DNA of 41,607 nt from Desulforudis sp. (lineage in GTDB: Bacteria > Bacillota > Desulfotomaculia > Desulfotomaculales > Desulforudaceae): positions 1 to 41,607 of the forward strand of contig JAHRFU010000120.1 of NCBI GenBank assembly GCA_019084485.1. The letters are read 5' to 3'. Each line of letters starts with the position of its first letter. Position 1 is the first letter of the stretch. Below, in pieces: positions 8,545 to 17,178 of this stretch. The notes beneath the pieces were generated by a model, which made no database searches, was not told the origin of the DNA, and worked only from the letters and a program-made list of their open reading frames with translations. The translations under genes and the position numbers were made by a program.

Positions 8545-9063
8545 TTAAATCAGAATCAGGGTGACAGCCAGGCCGCCTGTAAATCCCAGGCACTGCCAGA
8601 GCTTGACATTGCGTTTAGCCTCATCATCAGCCTTATGGCCTTGTGCCTTAAGCCTCTCTATCGCCAGTCGAAGATGCTTGAGCTGGTCGGCGCGGTCTGA
8701 AGCGCCCAACACCTCACCCAGCCCCTTGACAACGGACAGGTCCTCTTCTTTTAGAAACGTCTCGGGCCGGAAACCATTCAAGGCAAACCCCCAAGCCTCT
8801 CTGACCGTGGCCCCATAACCGGCCGAAAGCTCTCGTGCCACTTCGGACATGAAGCGCCCAACCGGTGAAGGCACCCTGGTAGAGACATTGTCCAGCGCTT
8901 CGACCAGCGGTGTGGCTCCGTAGGCAATTTCGGTCTCCAAAAGGTGCAGTGCCGTCTGCATATCCCGGAGTTCACGAGGACGGTTCTGATAAGCATTGGC
9001 CACAGTCAGCCCCAGGAACCCAGCTGCTCCGATCACAAACATGGCCCCTATAATCTTGTACAC
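8545..9063 (-). CDS. spoIIIAB: SpoIIIAB
   Basis: This 172-residue protein has an N-terminal membrane helix (about 4-24), a helical soluble region with LRDMQTALHLLETEIAYGATPL, and a C-terminal hydrophobic segment (CLGFTGGLAVTLILI). This is the SpoIIIAB layout, related to GspF/PilC membrane proteins. It starts three bases after spoIIIAA ends. Confidence 0.9.
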   Translation of the reverse strand: MYKIIGAMFVIGAAGFLGLTVANAYQNRPRELRDMQTALHLLETEIAYGATPLVEALDNVSTRVPSPVGRFMSEVARELSAGYGATVREAWGFALNGFRPETFLKEEDLSVVKGLGEVLGASDRADQLKHLRLAIERLKAQGHKADDEAKRNVKLWQCLGFTGGLAVTLILI

Positions 9064-9066
9064 TGA

Positions 9067-10080
9067 TTACGCACCCCCACAGTCACCATTGCTTATGACC
9101 TGCATCGTTCTCCCGTTAACTATCTTTTCAACAGTTCCCGGCCCTTTTGACCTCCCCAGCATTACCAGCCTCTCAAAGACCCTTATCGAAAGAATATTGC
9201 GCAGGACCGGCCGGTGCATTAGTTCCTCCAGCGAGGCGGCGTGGGCGGTGGAAATAATCGCGACTCCGGCATTGATCACTTCTTCCAGCGCCGACACGTC
9301 CTCCGTCCTTCCGATCTCATCACTCACAATCACTTGCGGCGCCATTGCCCGCAGCATGATGAGCATCCCCAAAGCCTTAGGGCAGGCGTCCAGGACGTCC
9401 GTGCGCGGGCCTACATCGCGCTGCGGAATGCCACGGTAACACCCTGCTAGTTCAGAGCGCTCGTCAACCAGCCCCACGGTAATACCAGGAAACCCCAACG
9501 CCGGGATGCCGTTTGACACCTGGCGCGCTACGTCTCGCAGGATTGTGGTCTTTCCACAACCTGGTGGAGACACGATCAGGGTATGACGTACCCGCTTCCG
9601 ATCCAACAAGTATGGCATTAAGGAATCCGCCGCCCCGGTCACCTCCCTGGAGATGCGTAGGTTAAGTGCGGTAAACTGTTTAAGGGTCTGGATGCGGTCC
9701 CCGTCCATCACCGTCCGCCCCACCACACCGACGCGGTGTCCTCCGGATACCGTGACATAGCCCGCACGCAGCTCCTCCTCTACCGCATAGAGAGAGGAAC
9801 CGGTAACCAACTGCAGGGTGCGTACGAGATCATCCGCAGATACGCTGTAGGCATCGGCCAGATTACTGACAACCTGTCCGCGCCCATCAAGCAGCAGTTC
9901 CCTGCCGGGCAGATTGATCATAATCGGGCGGTTTACTCGAAGCCGCACCTCCTCCAAGTGGCACCACGCACTGTCGGGCAGTCCCTCCAACAGACCACGC
10001 AAGTTTGGCGGCAAGTAGTTGAGAATGCCCCGCGCGGTTTGAGACTCTCTCATCAGGACCTGTGCTTTTACCGTCAACAA
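9067..10080 (-). CDS. spoIIIAA: SpoIIIAA, ATPase of the SpoIIIA complex
   Basis: This protein of about 337 residues is related to type II/IV secretion ATPases. It shows LEEVRLRVNRP, the Walker A motif SPPGCGKTT and a long ATPase core with VIVSDEIG and ISTAHAAS. It powers or gates the SpoIIIA channel. The start is a TTG at 10080 with AGGAGG 11 bases upstream; alternatives are the ATG at 10053 (no clear ribosome site) and ATG 10146 or TTG 10164, which sit on top of the preceding terminator. A SigE promoter would have to lie in 10080-10160; I see only AT-rich candidates there. Confidence 0.9.
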   Translation of the reverse strand: MLTVKAQVLMRESQTARGILNYLPPNLRGLLEGLPDSAWCHLEEVRLRVNRPIMINLPGRELLLDGRGQVVSNLADAYSVSADDLVRTLQLVTGSSLYAVEEELRAGYVTVSGGHRVGVVGRTVMDGDRIQTLKQFTALNLRISREVTGAADSLMPYLLDRKRVRHTLIVSPPGCGKTTILRDVARQVSNGIPALGFPGITVGLVDERSELAGCYRGIPQRDVGPRTDVLDACPKALGMLIMLRAMAPQVIVSDEIGRTEDVSALEEVINAGVAIISTAHAASLEELMHRPVLRNILSIRVFERLVMLGRSKGPGTVEKIVNGRTMQVISNGDCGGA

Positions 10081-10162
10081 GTGTTTGTCCCCCTCCTGGG
10101 TATATGCATATTTGCGGTTCTCCCAATGTATTCCAAACGGGATCATCCCCTCCCCCCATAAC

Positions 10163-10193
10163 AAAAAGACAGCGCCCCGAAAGGGGCGCTGTC
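10163..10193 (-). terminator. Strong terminator between the CD1247-like gene and spoIIIAA
   Basis: GACAGCGCCCC at 10168-10178 and its exact complement at 10183-10193 form an 11-bp G+C-rich stem with a four-base loop, followed on the minus strand by TTTTT (10167-10163). It ends transcripts from efp and the CD1247-like gene and so insulates the sporulation operon. Confidence 0.9.
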
Positions 10194-10239
10194 AGCGATT
10201 TCCTATTGATCTCAAATAACGAACCGTTACCGGTTGAGC

Positions 10240-10626
10240 TTAAAAGTGCTCCCCCTGGCCCGCCACATCGTGTGTTACACCGTGGTGGTCGCGGATCAGC
10301 TCAGCGGTCGGGATATCATCGTCTTCAATCTCCATGGCTTCCGTACAGCCGCACTCAGGGCATTCAACCTCCAGGATGTGTTCGCAGTCATCCTCGTCCT
10401 CGACCTCGTTGAGCCGGCTCTCCAAGGTGTAAAGATCCTCGTCGATACTCTCCAGATAATCCTCCAGGCTGTCCTGCGAGTCACCTAGTTCCTCAACAGA
10501 GTTAGCGAACTCAACCAGGACGTCAACGATACCGGATAAGAGTTTACCTTCCTTGCTTTCGGCCGCCATTTCCAGTCCGGCCGCCAGCCCCTGCAGATAA
10601 GCCACGCGGGATTTAAGATTTCCCAA
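10240..10626 (-). CDS. CD1247-like acidic protein
   Basis: This 128-residue, strongly acidic protein starts NLKSRVAYLQGLAAGLEM, the start of the CD1247 N-terminal domain family of Clostridia, then LSGIVDVLVEFANSVEEL and a Glu/Asp-rich region. A VECPECGC knuckle near residue 88 may be half of a zinc site. The function of the family is unknown. The start is TTG with AAGGGGGG nine bases upstream; that site is also the descending arm of the efp terminator. Confidence 0.75.
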   Translation of the reverse strand: MGNLKSRVAYLQGLAAGLEMAAESKEGKLLSGIVDVLVEFANSVEELGDSQDSLEDYLESIDEDLYTLESRLNEVEDEDDCEHILEVECPECGCTEAMEIEDDDIPTAELIRDHHGVTHDVAGQGEHF

Positions 10627-10630
10627 AGTG

Positions 10631-10678
10631 AAAAACCCCCCTTCTCACCGGGTATTATAACTCCCGGCAGGGGGTTTT
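10631..10678 (-). terminator. efp terminator overlapping the next gene's ribosome site
   Basis: On the minus strand a stem of CCCCC with GGGGG (10670-10674 with 10636-10640) continues inward, after an internal loop, as CCGGG with CCCGG (10663-10667 with 10648-10652) around a 10-base loop, and is followed by TTTTT. It lies directly after efp. Its descending arm contains the AAGGGGGG ribosome site of the CD1247-like gene, so an intact hairpin would hide that site. Confidence 0.75.
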
Positions 10679-10681
10679 AAA
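10654..10681 (-). promoter_or_regulatory. Possible promoter with its -10 box in the terminator loop
   Basis: A perfect TATAAT (10659-10654, minus strand) lies in the loop of the efp terminator. TTTAAA (10681-10676) is 16 bases upstream as a weak -35 box. RNA started here would lack the 5' arm of the hairpin and leave the ribosome site of the CD1247-like gene free. Confidence 0.4.
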
Positions 10682-10683
10682 CA

Positions 10684-11241
10684 TTAAGCCCGCTTTATGT
10701 AGTCACCGGAACGGGTGTCGATATGCAAAACGTCACCGGCTTCTATGAAGAACGGCACCTGAACCACGAGACCGGTTTCCAGCGTCGCTGGTTTTGAGCC
10801 GCCGGAGGCGGTATCGCCCTTGATTCCCGGCTCTGTCTCCACAACCTCAAGCTCAACGGTGTTGGGCAGGTCTACACCCAGAATTTTTTCGCCGTGAAAG
10901 ATCACATGGATACTCATGTTTTCCTTGAGAAACTTAATATTGTCACCTAACTGCTCAGCATTCACACCAATCTGTTCGTAGCTCCCAATGTCCATGAAGT
11001 TGTAGTTGTCGCCGTCGTTGTACAGGTAGTGCATCTCCCGCTTGTCCAAGTGCGCCTTTGATACTTTTTCGCCAGCGTTGAAGGTACGTTCGGTAGTACT
11101 CCCGGTACGCAGGTTCCGGAGTTTGGAGCGTACAAAGGGCGACCCCTTACCGGGCTTTACATGCTGAAAGTCAATAACCTGGAACACGTCACCATCTAGT
11201 TCGATCGTTAGTCCGGTTCTAAAATCATTGGTGGATATCAC
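10684..11241 (-). CDS. efp: Elongation factor P
   Basis: From the GTG at 11241 the protein is exactly 185 residues, the standard EF-P length, and AAGGAGG lies seven bases before it; an upstream in-frame GTG at 11262 would add seven residues that encode the ribosome site. The modified loop reads [14 protein letters not shown] with K32, the residue that carries the modification in Bacillus subtilis EF-P. EF-P relieves ribosome stalling at proline runs. It follows an M24 peptidase gene, a common pairing in Firmicutes. Confidence 0.97.
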   Translation of the reverse strand: MISTNDFRTGLTIELDGDVFQVIDFQHVKPGKGSPFVRSKLRNLRTGSTTERTFNAGEKVSKAHLDKREMHYLYNDGDNYNFMDIGSYEQIGVNAEQLGDNIKFLKENMSIHVIFHGEKILGVDLPNTVELEVVETEPGIKGDTASGGSKPATLETGLVVQVPFFIEAGDVLHIDTRSGDYIKRA

Positions 11242-11287
11242 AACCCCGCCTCCTTGTGTCACTATGCCAGTGTTATTATAACAAATC

Positions 11288-12364
11288 TCACACTCTACAT
11301 AGGAAATTGTTTGGTGTTGTGGTCAACATTTCTGCACCGTCCTCACGAACCACTGCCACATCTTCTATTCGAACCCCGCCTTTACCGGGAAGGTAAATCC
11401 CCGGTTCGACGGTGATGACCATCCCGGCTTCCAGAACATCCTCGGAGGTTGCACCCAGGTGCGGCGCTTCGTGCACGTTGAGACCCAGTCCATGCCCCGT
11501 GCCATGACCGAAATAGGCTCCGTATCCCGCTTGATTAATGATCCCCCGTGCGGCCGCATCGACCTCATCGGCTCGAACTCCGGGTCTAATCTTGGCGATG
11601 GCTGCCAGTTGCGCCTCCAACACCACTTGATAAATGTCGCGCTGCCACTCCTCAGGATCCGCATCAACCAGCACCGTACGGGTGAAATCGGAAGCATAGC
11701 CTCCGCACACCACGCCCAAATCCAAGACCACCAAGTCGCCCCTGGCGATCGCCTTGTCTGAAGCTACCCCGTGCGGGAGTGCCGAGCGCATTCCGGAAGC
11801 GACTATGGTGTCGAAGGACATCCCCTCTCCACCGCGCCTGCGCAAGGCAAACTCCAGTTCCAGCGAGACTTCCCTTTCCAGGGTGCCCGGCCGGATGGTC
11901 TTACAGATCGCAGGAAAGGCCTCATCTACCATCAGCACACCCTGCCGGATCAGTGCAATCTCGCCTTCGTCCTTGACGACACGCAGACGGTCCACCGCCG
12001 TCTTAACATCTTCCAGTTGCACCCCAGCCAACGTCTCCGCCAGCGTTTGGTACAGCCGATAAGTCAGGTGTGACCCTTCAAAACCGATTCTGTTATAGGA
12101 CCTAAACGCGATAGTGTCGCGCAGGGTCTGGACCCATGTCTTCTCCACCCGGACGGTATCGAATTCTGAGCACTCGCGCTCAGCTTGTTCGACGTAGCGA
12201 AAATCGGTCAGTAGCCGGTGCTCATCAGCACTGATCAGGAGCACTCCGCTCGTTCCCGTGAAGCCGCTCAGATACCGGCGGTTGTCCGGGCTGGACACGA
12301 GTATGGCGTCCAAGCCCTGCTCACTGATAACTTGTCTGACCCGACTCAGACGCTCCTGGTTCAC
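11288..12364 (-). CDS. Xaa-Pro peptidase, M24 family (first copy)
   Basis: This 358-residue protein has a creatinase-like N-terminal domain (about 1-130) and an M24 'pita-bread' catalytic domain. All five metal ligands are visible: two Asp in [17 protein letters not shown], His in [17 protein letters not shown], and Glu in [18 protein letters not shown]. It removes or cleaves X-Pro N-terminal units in the cytoplasm. The GTG start overlaps the aroQ stop (GTGA). The same gene stands before efp in Bacillus (yqhT). A second, more distant M24 gene is at 34633-35826. Confidence 0.9.
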   Translation of the reverse strand: MNQERLSRVRQVISEQGLDAILVSSPDNRRYLSGFTGTSGVLLISADEHRLLTDFRYVEQAERECSEFDTVRVEKTWVQTLRDTIAFRSYNRIGFEGSHLTYRLYQTLAETLAGVQLEDVKTAVDRLRVVKDEGEIALIRQGVLMVDEAFPAICKTIRPGTLEREVSLELEFALRRRGGEGMSFDTIVASGMRSALPHGVASDKAIARGDLVVLDLGVVCGGYASDFTRTVLVDADPEEWQRDIYQVVLEAQLAAIAKIRPGVRADEVDAAARGIINQAGYGAYFGHGTGHGLGLNVHEAPHLGATSEDVLEAGMVITVEPGIYLPGKGGVRIEDVAVVREDGAEMLTTTPNNFLCRV

Positions 12365-12816
12365 GACTGCTCACGCTCGGAAGCCTTGGACACGGCTGCA
12401 CGTAATCCCAGGAGGTAACTCTCCAAGCCCAAGCCGCTGATTTGTCCGGCGGCGACCGGTGCGATCACCGAATGGCGCCGAAACTCTTCACGGCTGTGTA
12501 CATTTGAAAGATGAACCTCGATAACCGGAATTCCCACCGCGGCCACCGCATCCCGCAAGGCATAGCTGTAGTGGGTATAGGCACCGGGATTGATGACTAC
12601 CGCCTCCGCATCCCGCCCCGCCTCGTGAAGCCAATCAATCAACCTGTCTTCAGCATTAGATTGAAAACACCGGACCTCAGCACCCAGTTCACCGCCCAAC
12701 GTCTGCAGTGCCCGGTCTACGGCCTCCAAGGTAAGCCGGCCATAAACCTCAGGCTCCCGACTTCCCAGCAGGTTCAAATTCGGCCCATGTAACACATAGA
12801 TCAGCAAAGCTTTCAA
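12361..12816 (-). CDS. aroQ: 3-Dehydroquinate dehydratase, type II
   Basis: This 151-residue protein has the family's length and motifs: [17 protein letters not shown] with the catalytic tyrosine, [32 protein letters not shown] and [17 protein letters not shown]. It dehydrates 3-dehydroquinate to 3-dehydroshikimate. It lies about 11 kb from aroB, aroK, aroC and aroE on the same strand. Position D in SNAED is G in many homologues, a conservative-looking change. Confidence 0.95.
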   Translation of the reverse strand: MKALLIYVLHGPNLNLLGSREPEVYGRLTLEAVDRALQTLGGELGAEVRCFQSNAEDRLIDWLHEAGRDAEAVVINPGAYTHYSYALRDAVAAVGIPVIEVHLSNVHSREEFRRHSVIAPVAAGQISGLGLESYLLGLRAAVSKASEREQS

Positions 12817-12850
12817 CTCCCTCTACAGCAACGCCCCACATCCTATACCC

Positions 12851-14200
12851 CTAGGCACCGCTGACCATCATCTGCCGGACACGCACCGTGGGAGCACCCT
12901 TGCCGCCGAAAAACTGCAAGTCACTGCCCACCGCATCTATTTTCATTAGGAGATCCGTGATATTCCCGGCAATGGCCATCCCCCGTACCGGATGAGACAC
13001 ACGGCCATTTTCGACCCACAGACCCGAGGCGCCGACGGAGAAATCGCCGGAAATGGGGTTGGCGGTATGCATCCCCATTACCTCCGTCACCAGAAGCCCC
13101 GAATCCAGCTCTTCAAGCAGTTGTTCACGTTCAGTCTTACCAGGAGACAAGTAGAAGTTAGTCGTACCGACCTCCGGTGACCCTTTAAACGATCCGCGTA
13201 CCCCGTTTCCGGTCGAGACCAGACCGTCCTTGGCGGCAGTGTAGGTGTTGTGCAGGAAGCTAGTCAACACCCCATGCTCTATCACTACCGTACGGGACGT
13301 GGGCACCCCTTCTCCGTCGCAAGGGCCGGAATTGATTCCTCCCGGCAACGTGCCGTCATCCACTATGGTTACCAGGTCGGAAGCAACCCTTTCACCCATC
13401 CGACCCGCAAACAGGGACCGACCTTTCTGGACGGCTTCCCCGGAAAGCGCCGGGGCCAGCACCCCTAGGAGACTAACCACCACGTAGGGCTCCAAGACCA
13501 AAGTAGTTTCCCGGCTGTCCTGCTGCCGCGCCCCGAGCATCCGAACCGCGCGGTGGGCTGCCTGGCGGCCAACCTCTTCTGGATCCAAGTCCGCGAACCG
13601 AAGCCGGAAATCCAGCGCAAAACCGGTCTGGCTCTCACCGTCCTCACCGGCGGTCAGGGACGCATATACGCCGCAGGCTCCGCCCTGGAAGTTGAAGGCC
13701 AACCCCTTACTGTTCGCGATGGCCACATCCACAACGCTGTCCTGGTAGGTTGAGCTTTCAATCACCTCGACTCGCGGGTCATAAGCTCGGGCAGCCTGCT
13801 CTACGCGCCTGGCCAGTTCCATCTTCTCTTCCACGCCGCGTGTCATAAGTTCCGCATCCAGCGTTTCCACCTCGGGATATGGCCCCAGGATATCCGGAAG
13901 GCGCAGGTACTGATCCGGTTCGGTCTGACCGGCATTGGCAATGGCCCTACGTACTGTGTCCGAGATTCCATCCGTGTCCAGCGTGGTGCTGTAGGCGAAA
14001 CCCACCTGGCTGCCGCAGAATACGCGCAGCCCAATTCCGTGTTCCTCAGCACTCTTGATCGTATCTATCTTACCGTCCCGGACGTCAATCTCAATGTCCC
14101 GGCCCTTTTTCACGTAAGCTTCGGCCATGCCCACCCCGGATACGGCTGACGCCTTCTCCACCGCACTACGGGCAATACTCAACAAGTTTTCTTTACGCAT
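12851..14200 (-). CDS. tldE: TldE/PmbA family metalloprotease partner
   Basis: This 449-residue protein is a TldE/PmbA homologue (RDGKIDTIKSAEEHGIGLRVF near the start, NGVRGSFKGSPEVGTTNFYL, GMHTANPISGDFSVGASGLW near the end). It lacks the HExxxH site, as expected for the non-catalytic partner. In E. coli TldD and TldE form a protease that trims unfolded or modified peptides. It follows tldD after about 200 bases with a hairpin in between. Confidence 0.9.
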   Translation of the reverse strand: MRKENLLSIARSAVEKASAVSGVGMAEAYVKKGRDIEIDVRDGKIDTIKSAEEHGIGLRVFCGSQVGFAYSTTLDTDGISDTVRRAIANAGQTEPDQYLRLPDILGPYPEVETLDAELMTRGVEEKMELARRVEQAARAYDPRVEVIESSTYQDSVVDVAIANSKGLAFNFQGGACGVYASLTAGEDGESQTGFALDFRLRFADLDPEEVGRQAAHRAVRMLGARQQDSRETTLVLEPYVVVSLLGVLAPALSGEAVQKGRSLFAGRMGERVASDLVTIVDDGTLPGGINSGPCDGEGVPTSRTVVIEHGVLTSFLHNTYTAAKDGLVSTGNGVRGSFKGSPEVGTTNFYLSPGKTEREQLLEELDSGLLVTEVMGMHTANPISGDFSVGASGLWVENGRVSHPVRGMAIAGNITDLLMKIDAVGSDLQFFGGKGAPTVRVRQMMVSGA

Positions 14201-14335
14201 GAATCAATTGCACCCTTTCACATAACGTAAAACGTCCTGTTTCTATTATGTCTCATCAATGGACGCTTAACATTTTGTTCGCCGCAAATCGCCATAATCC
14301 CTGCAAATGGAAAGCCGCAGGGTGGGAAAGGTAAA

Positions 14336-14360
14336 GGGGAACAGCCTGCGCAGGTTCCCC
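14336..14360 (-). terminator. Hairpin between tldD and tldE
   Basis: GGGGAA at 14336-14341 pairs with TTCCCC at 14355-14360, and inside it CCTGCGCAGG (14345-14354) is a perfect palindrome. No long U run follows on the minus strand, so it may stabilise or attenuate the tldD message rather than end it. The rest of 14201-14408 shows only a weak CATAAT -10 candidate for tldE. Confidence 0.5.
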
Positions 14361-14408
14361 CCTAGTTCTCGCTTAACACCATTCACTGTTGGAGTTCACA
14401 GTATTACC

Positions 14409-15869
14409 TTAGATCCGCCGAATCTCGGGTTGTTTATGCAGTTCGGCATTGGCCTTACCCCTCATTTTGGTGCCGCCGACACTGATCGGAAGATCCTCAT
14501 CCTGATCTGCGGTAAAGAGTAGGGTCGGTTGAGCATCACTCACCGGAACGCCCTGGCCCTCTTTGCCGCAGGTTCCGATGGTAAAGCCTAAGTCACTCCC
14601 TACTGCGGAGACCCTACGGAGCACCTCGGGTCCGTTTCCGGTCAGGGTGGCACCCCGGATCATGGATCCGACTTCCCCGTCCTGGATCAGGTACCCCTCG
14701 GCCACTTCAAAGACAAAATCACCTGTGGTGGTATTCACCTGGCCGCCTCCCATCTTGCGCACCAGTACACCCTCCGCCACATCCTTGATCAGGCCTTCCG
14801 GATCGGCCTTTCCAGGGGCAATGTAGGTGTTGGCCATCCGGGGCACCGGTTTATGCTGGTGCGACTCACGACGGCCGTGGCCGTTCGATTCCCGCCCCTC
14901 TTTGCGGGCGGTAAGGCGGTCGTACAGGAAGTCAGTCAAGACCCCGTCCTTAATCATGGTTACGGGTTGTGACTGCACCCCCTCGTCATCGAAAGCATAG
15001 GATCCATAACGATCCGGCAGCGTGGCATCGTCGATCACCGTCACCGAGGGATCAGCGACGATTTCACCAAGCATCCCCGAATAAACCGAAAGCCCCTTCT
15101 GTAGCAGATCGGCCTCCAGTCCGTGTCCACAAGCCTCGTGCACCATCGTCCCGCCGGCCTCACCGGCCAAGACCACCGGCATTTTACCGGAAGGCGCCGG
15201 CTCGGCATCGAGCAGACTCTTCGCCCGCTGTGCCGCAGTTGCCGCCATTTGGGTCGGATCGTACATTTTGAACAGTTCAAAGCCGGTGACGGTACCCACC
15301 GCCTCGTATCCGGTCTGGATGACCCCGTCCTTCGCCGCCACCGCGTTCACTAGGAAGCGGGTGCGAACGCGGCGATCCTCAACAAACACTCCCTCACTGT
15401 TTCCCACCGTTACTTCCTGCACCACGTCACCGTAACCGACCATCACCTGTTTGATAACCTCCCGGTCGACTGCACGCGCCGCCCGGTCCGCCTGGCGCAG
15501 CACATCAACCTTGTGTTCGGCGGTGACCTCATCCGGCGCCTCGGACACCGGGAACTCTACCGTAGGACGCAGGGTGCGCAGGTCAAAGCTGCGGCTCTCA
15601 TCACCGTTTCCGAGAGCCCGTGCTACCACATCCGCCGACCGGAGCAACCCTTCCCGGCTCAGTTCGTTCGTATGGGCGTATGCCGTCGCCTCTCCGGAAA
15701 TGACCCTGATACCGGCACCGATGTCGGTACCGGACTGCATCCGTTCAATTTTACCATCTTCCAGGCCGATCCCCGTAACGCGCTTGTTCTCCACAAATAC
15801 TTCGGCGAAGTCGCCTCCTCTGGACAGGGCAACCGACAAGATCTCTTCGATCAGTTCCTTTGATATCAA
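14409..15869 (-). CDS. tldD: TldD metalloprotease
   Basis: This 486-residue protein carries the zinc-binding motif of TldD, HEACGHGLE (HExxxH), near residue 260, preceded by VLAGEAGGTMV. Other family segments are RVISGEATAYAHTNELS and GGGQVNTTTGDFVFEVAEGYLI. With TldE it forms a heterodimeric protease in a chamber-like complex; in E. coli it matures microcin B17 and CcdA. No peptide precursor gene is seen next to it. It follows pilO after 40 bases. Confidence 0.95.
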   Translation of the reverse strand: MISKELIEEILSVALSRGGDFAEVFVENKRVTGIGLEDGKIERMQSGTDIGAGIRVISGEATAYAHTNELSREGLLRSADVVARALGNGDESRSFDLRTLRPTVEFPVSEAPDEVTAEHKVDVLRQADRAARAVDREVIKQVMVGYGDVVQEVTVGNSEGVFVEDRRVRTRFLVNAVAAKDGVIQTGYEAVGTVTGFELFKMYDPTQMAATAAQRAKSLLDAEPAPSGKMPVVLAGEAGGTMVHEACGHGLEADLLQKGLSVYSGMLGEIVADPSVTVIDDATLPDRYGSYAFDDEGVQSQPVTMIKDGVLTDFLYDRLTARKEGRESNGHGRRESHQHKPVPRMANTYIAPGKADPEGLIKDVAEGVLVRKMGGGQVNTTTGDFVFEVAEGYLIQDGEVGSMIRGATLTGNGPEVLRRVSAVGSDLGFTIGTCGKEGQGVPVSDAQPTLLFTADQDEDLPISVGGTKMRGKANAELHKQPEIRRI

Positions 15870-15909
15870 AACCGAATCCCTCCAACTAACGCCAATAGCT
15901 TAGTCTACG

Positions 15910-16638
15910 TCACTGCTCGTCCATTATATACGAAATCTCAGGCTGAACACTACCATTTGTAGCCTCTGCCATTTCCTCCTCCACCTGTTCAATTTGATTT
16001 TCCGGCCGGGGGCGTCCCCAAGGCTGGAAAATATCGATCCGTTCTGGTGGACACACCGCTGCGAAGGTTGGATCTGTACTAGCCTGACTCATTGAGGCGC
16101 TTACCTGCACTTCTGCTTTAACTCGCTCTTCAGTCGCCGTAATGGCTAACCGCTGCACCCTCACTTGGAATGGTTCAGTCTCTAGACCCCGTAACAACGC
16201 CTTGACTTGTGGATACTGCCCCTCAAAGATCAGATTTAACACCACAATCTCCCCTGACTGTCCCCAACCGTCCCTAATCGGACGGAAGCCCGTTACCGAA
16301 ACGCCGGTTTCCTGGGTTAGACGATTCAAAGCTTCCAAACCGCTACCGGAGAATAGCGACTCACCTATGGGTCCGCCCGACACCGGCTGTGGTCCCGCTT
16401 CTTCTTGGGTGCGTTCCAACTCGGCTACGGCCTGCGCCACGGTCATAACGTCTGCGTTGAGCTTTTGAACTGATTGCGCCAGTTCCTCGTGATACTTAAA
16501 CTGAGGAACTAGCCCAAATAGGGTCACCACCGCGAGGATCATCCAGCCCGTCACAACTATTATAAGACGCGTGTTCCTGACAGGCCCAGAGAATGCCAGC
16601 GGTTTACAATGTTCGCTTGACCAGAATCGAAAACGCAA
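15910..16638 (-). CDS. pilO: PilO-like type IV pilus assembly protein
   Basis: This 242-residue protein has a short cytoplasmic start, one membrane helix (about 25-45), a coiled-coil segment (about 50-80) and a ferredoxin-like domain with LNLIFEGQYPQVKALLRGLETEPF, the typical PilO/GspM segment. The identification rests on this and on its place after pilM and pilN. It carries a long proline- and acid-rich tail (from about 200) not usual for PilO. The TTG start overlaps the end of pilN by 35 bases. Confidence 0.75.
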   Translation of the reverse strand: MRFRFWSSEHCKPLAFSGPVRNTRLIIVVTGWMILAVVTLFGLVPQFKYHEELAQSVQKLNADVMTVAQAVAELERTQEEAGPQPVSGGPIGESLFSGSGLEALNRLTQETGVSVTGFRPIRDGWGQSGEIVVLNLIFEGQYPQVKALLRGLETEPFQVRVQRLAITATEERVKAEVQVSASMSQASTDPTFAAVCPPERIDIFQPWGRPRPENQIEQVEEEMAEATNGSVQPEISYIMDEQ

Positions 16639-17173
16639 CGTCCCCGTCCCCCTGTTGATGGAAGTTTTCCAGCTCCACCGACCCCCCGTAACCCAAGTTC
16701 TCCATGGCTCTAATCAGTGACCCGATGCCAGCACCATTCTGAGCAAGGCCCTCAATTCTGATACTCTGAGGACTCTGCTCGGAAGCCGTTCCGGCTTGAA
16801 GCAAAGGGCCCACCCCCGGCGCAAGAGAGAAAGTCAGAGAGGTTAGCCAGACGTCCGCTGGAACGCTGTCGTCCAGCCGGTCCAACCAGGTGTATACCAG
16901 CGGTTCACCGCTGAAGACCGTCAAATCCGAATCCTGAGGCGGGCGTGGCTCTGTTGCTGCTATCGAGTGCTGCAGGGTACCTACATGGCTCGTCAGAGCA
17001 GTTATCCGCTCTTCACCGGCCTGTACGGCACTCTCCAATGCTCTTATTTCGGTGGTCAAGTAGAAACTCGCAGACAGCACCAAGAGAACCCCGCAGATCA
17101 GCAGTCGCCTCGCTACACGCATTACGACGCTTGGGGCGGAAGGCTCTCTCACGTCTCGGGGTAACATATTCAT
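16604..17173 (-). CDS. pilN: PilN-like type IV pilus assembly protein
   Basis: From the ATG at 17173 this is a 189-residue protein beginning MNMLPRDVREP, comparable with the MIxINLLP start of PilN, followed by one membrane helix (about 20-40), a coiled coil and a periplasmic-type domain. The N-terminus binds PilM. The frame is open upstream, but that region is inside pilM. It starts five bases after the pilM stop codon. Confidence 0.8.
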   Translation of the reverse strand: MNMLPRDVREPSAPSVVMRVARRLLICGVLLVLSASFYLTTEIRALESAVQAGEERITALTSHVGTLQHSIAATEPRPPQDSDLTVFSGEPLVYTWLDRLDDSVPADVWLTSLTFSLAPGVGPLLQAGTASEQSPQSIRIEGLAQNGAGIGSLIRAMENLGYGGSVELENFHQQGDGDVAFSILVKRTL

Positions 17174-17178
17174 CTCGT

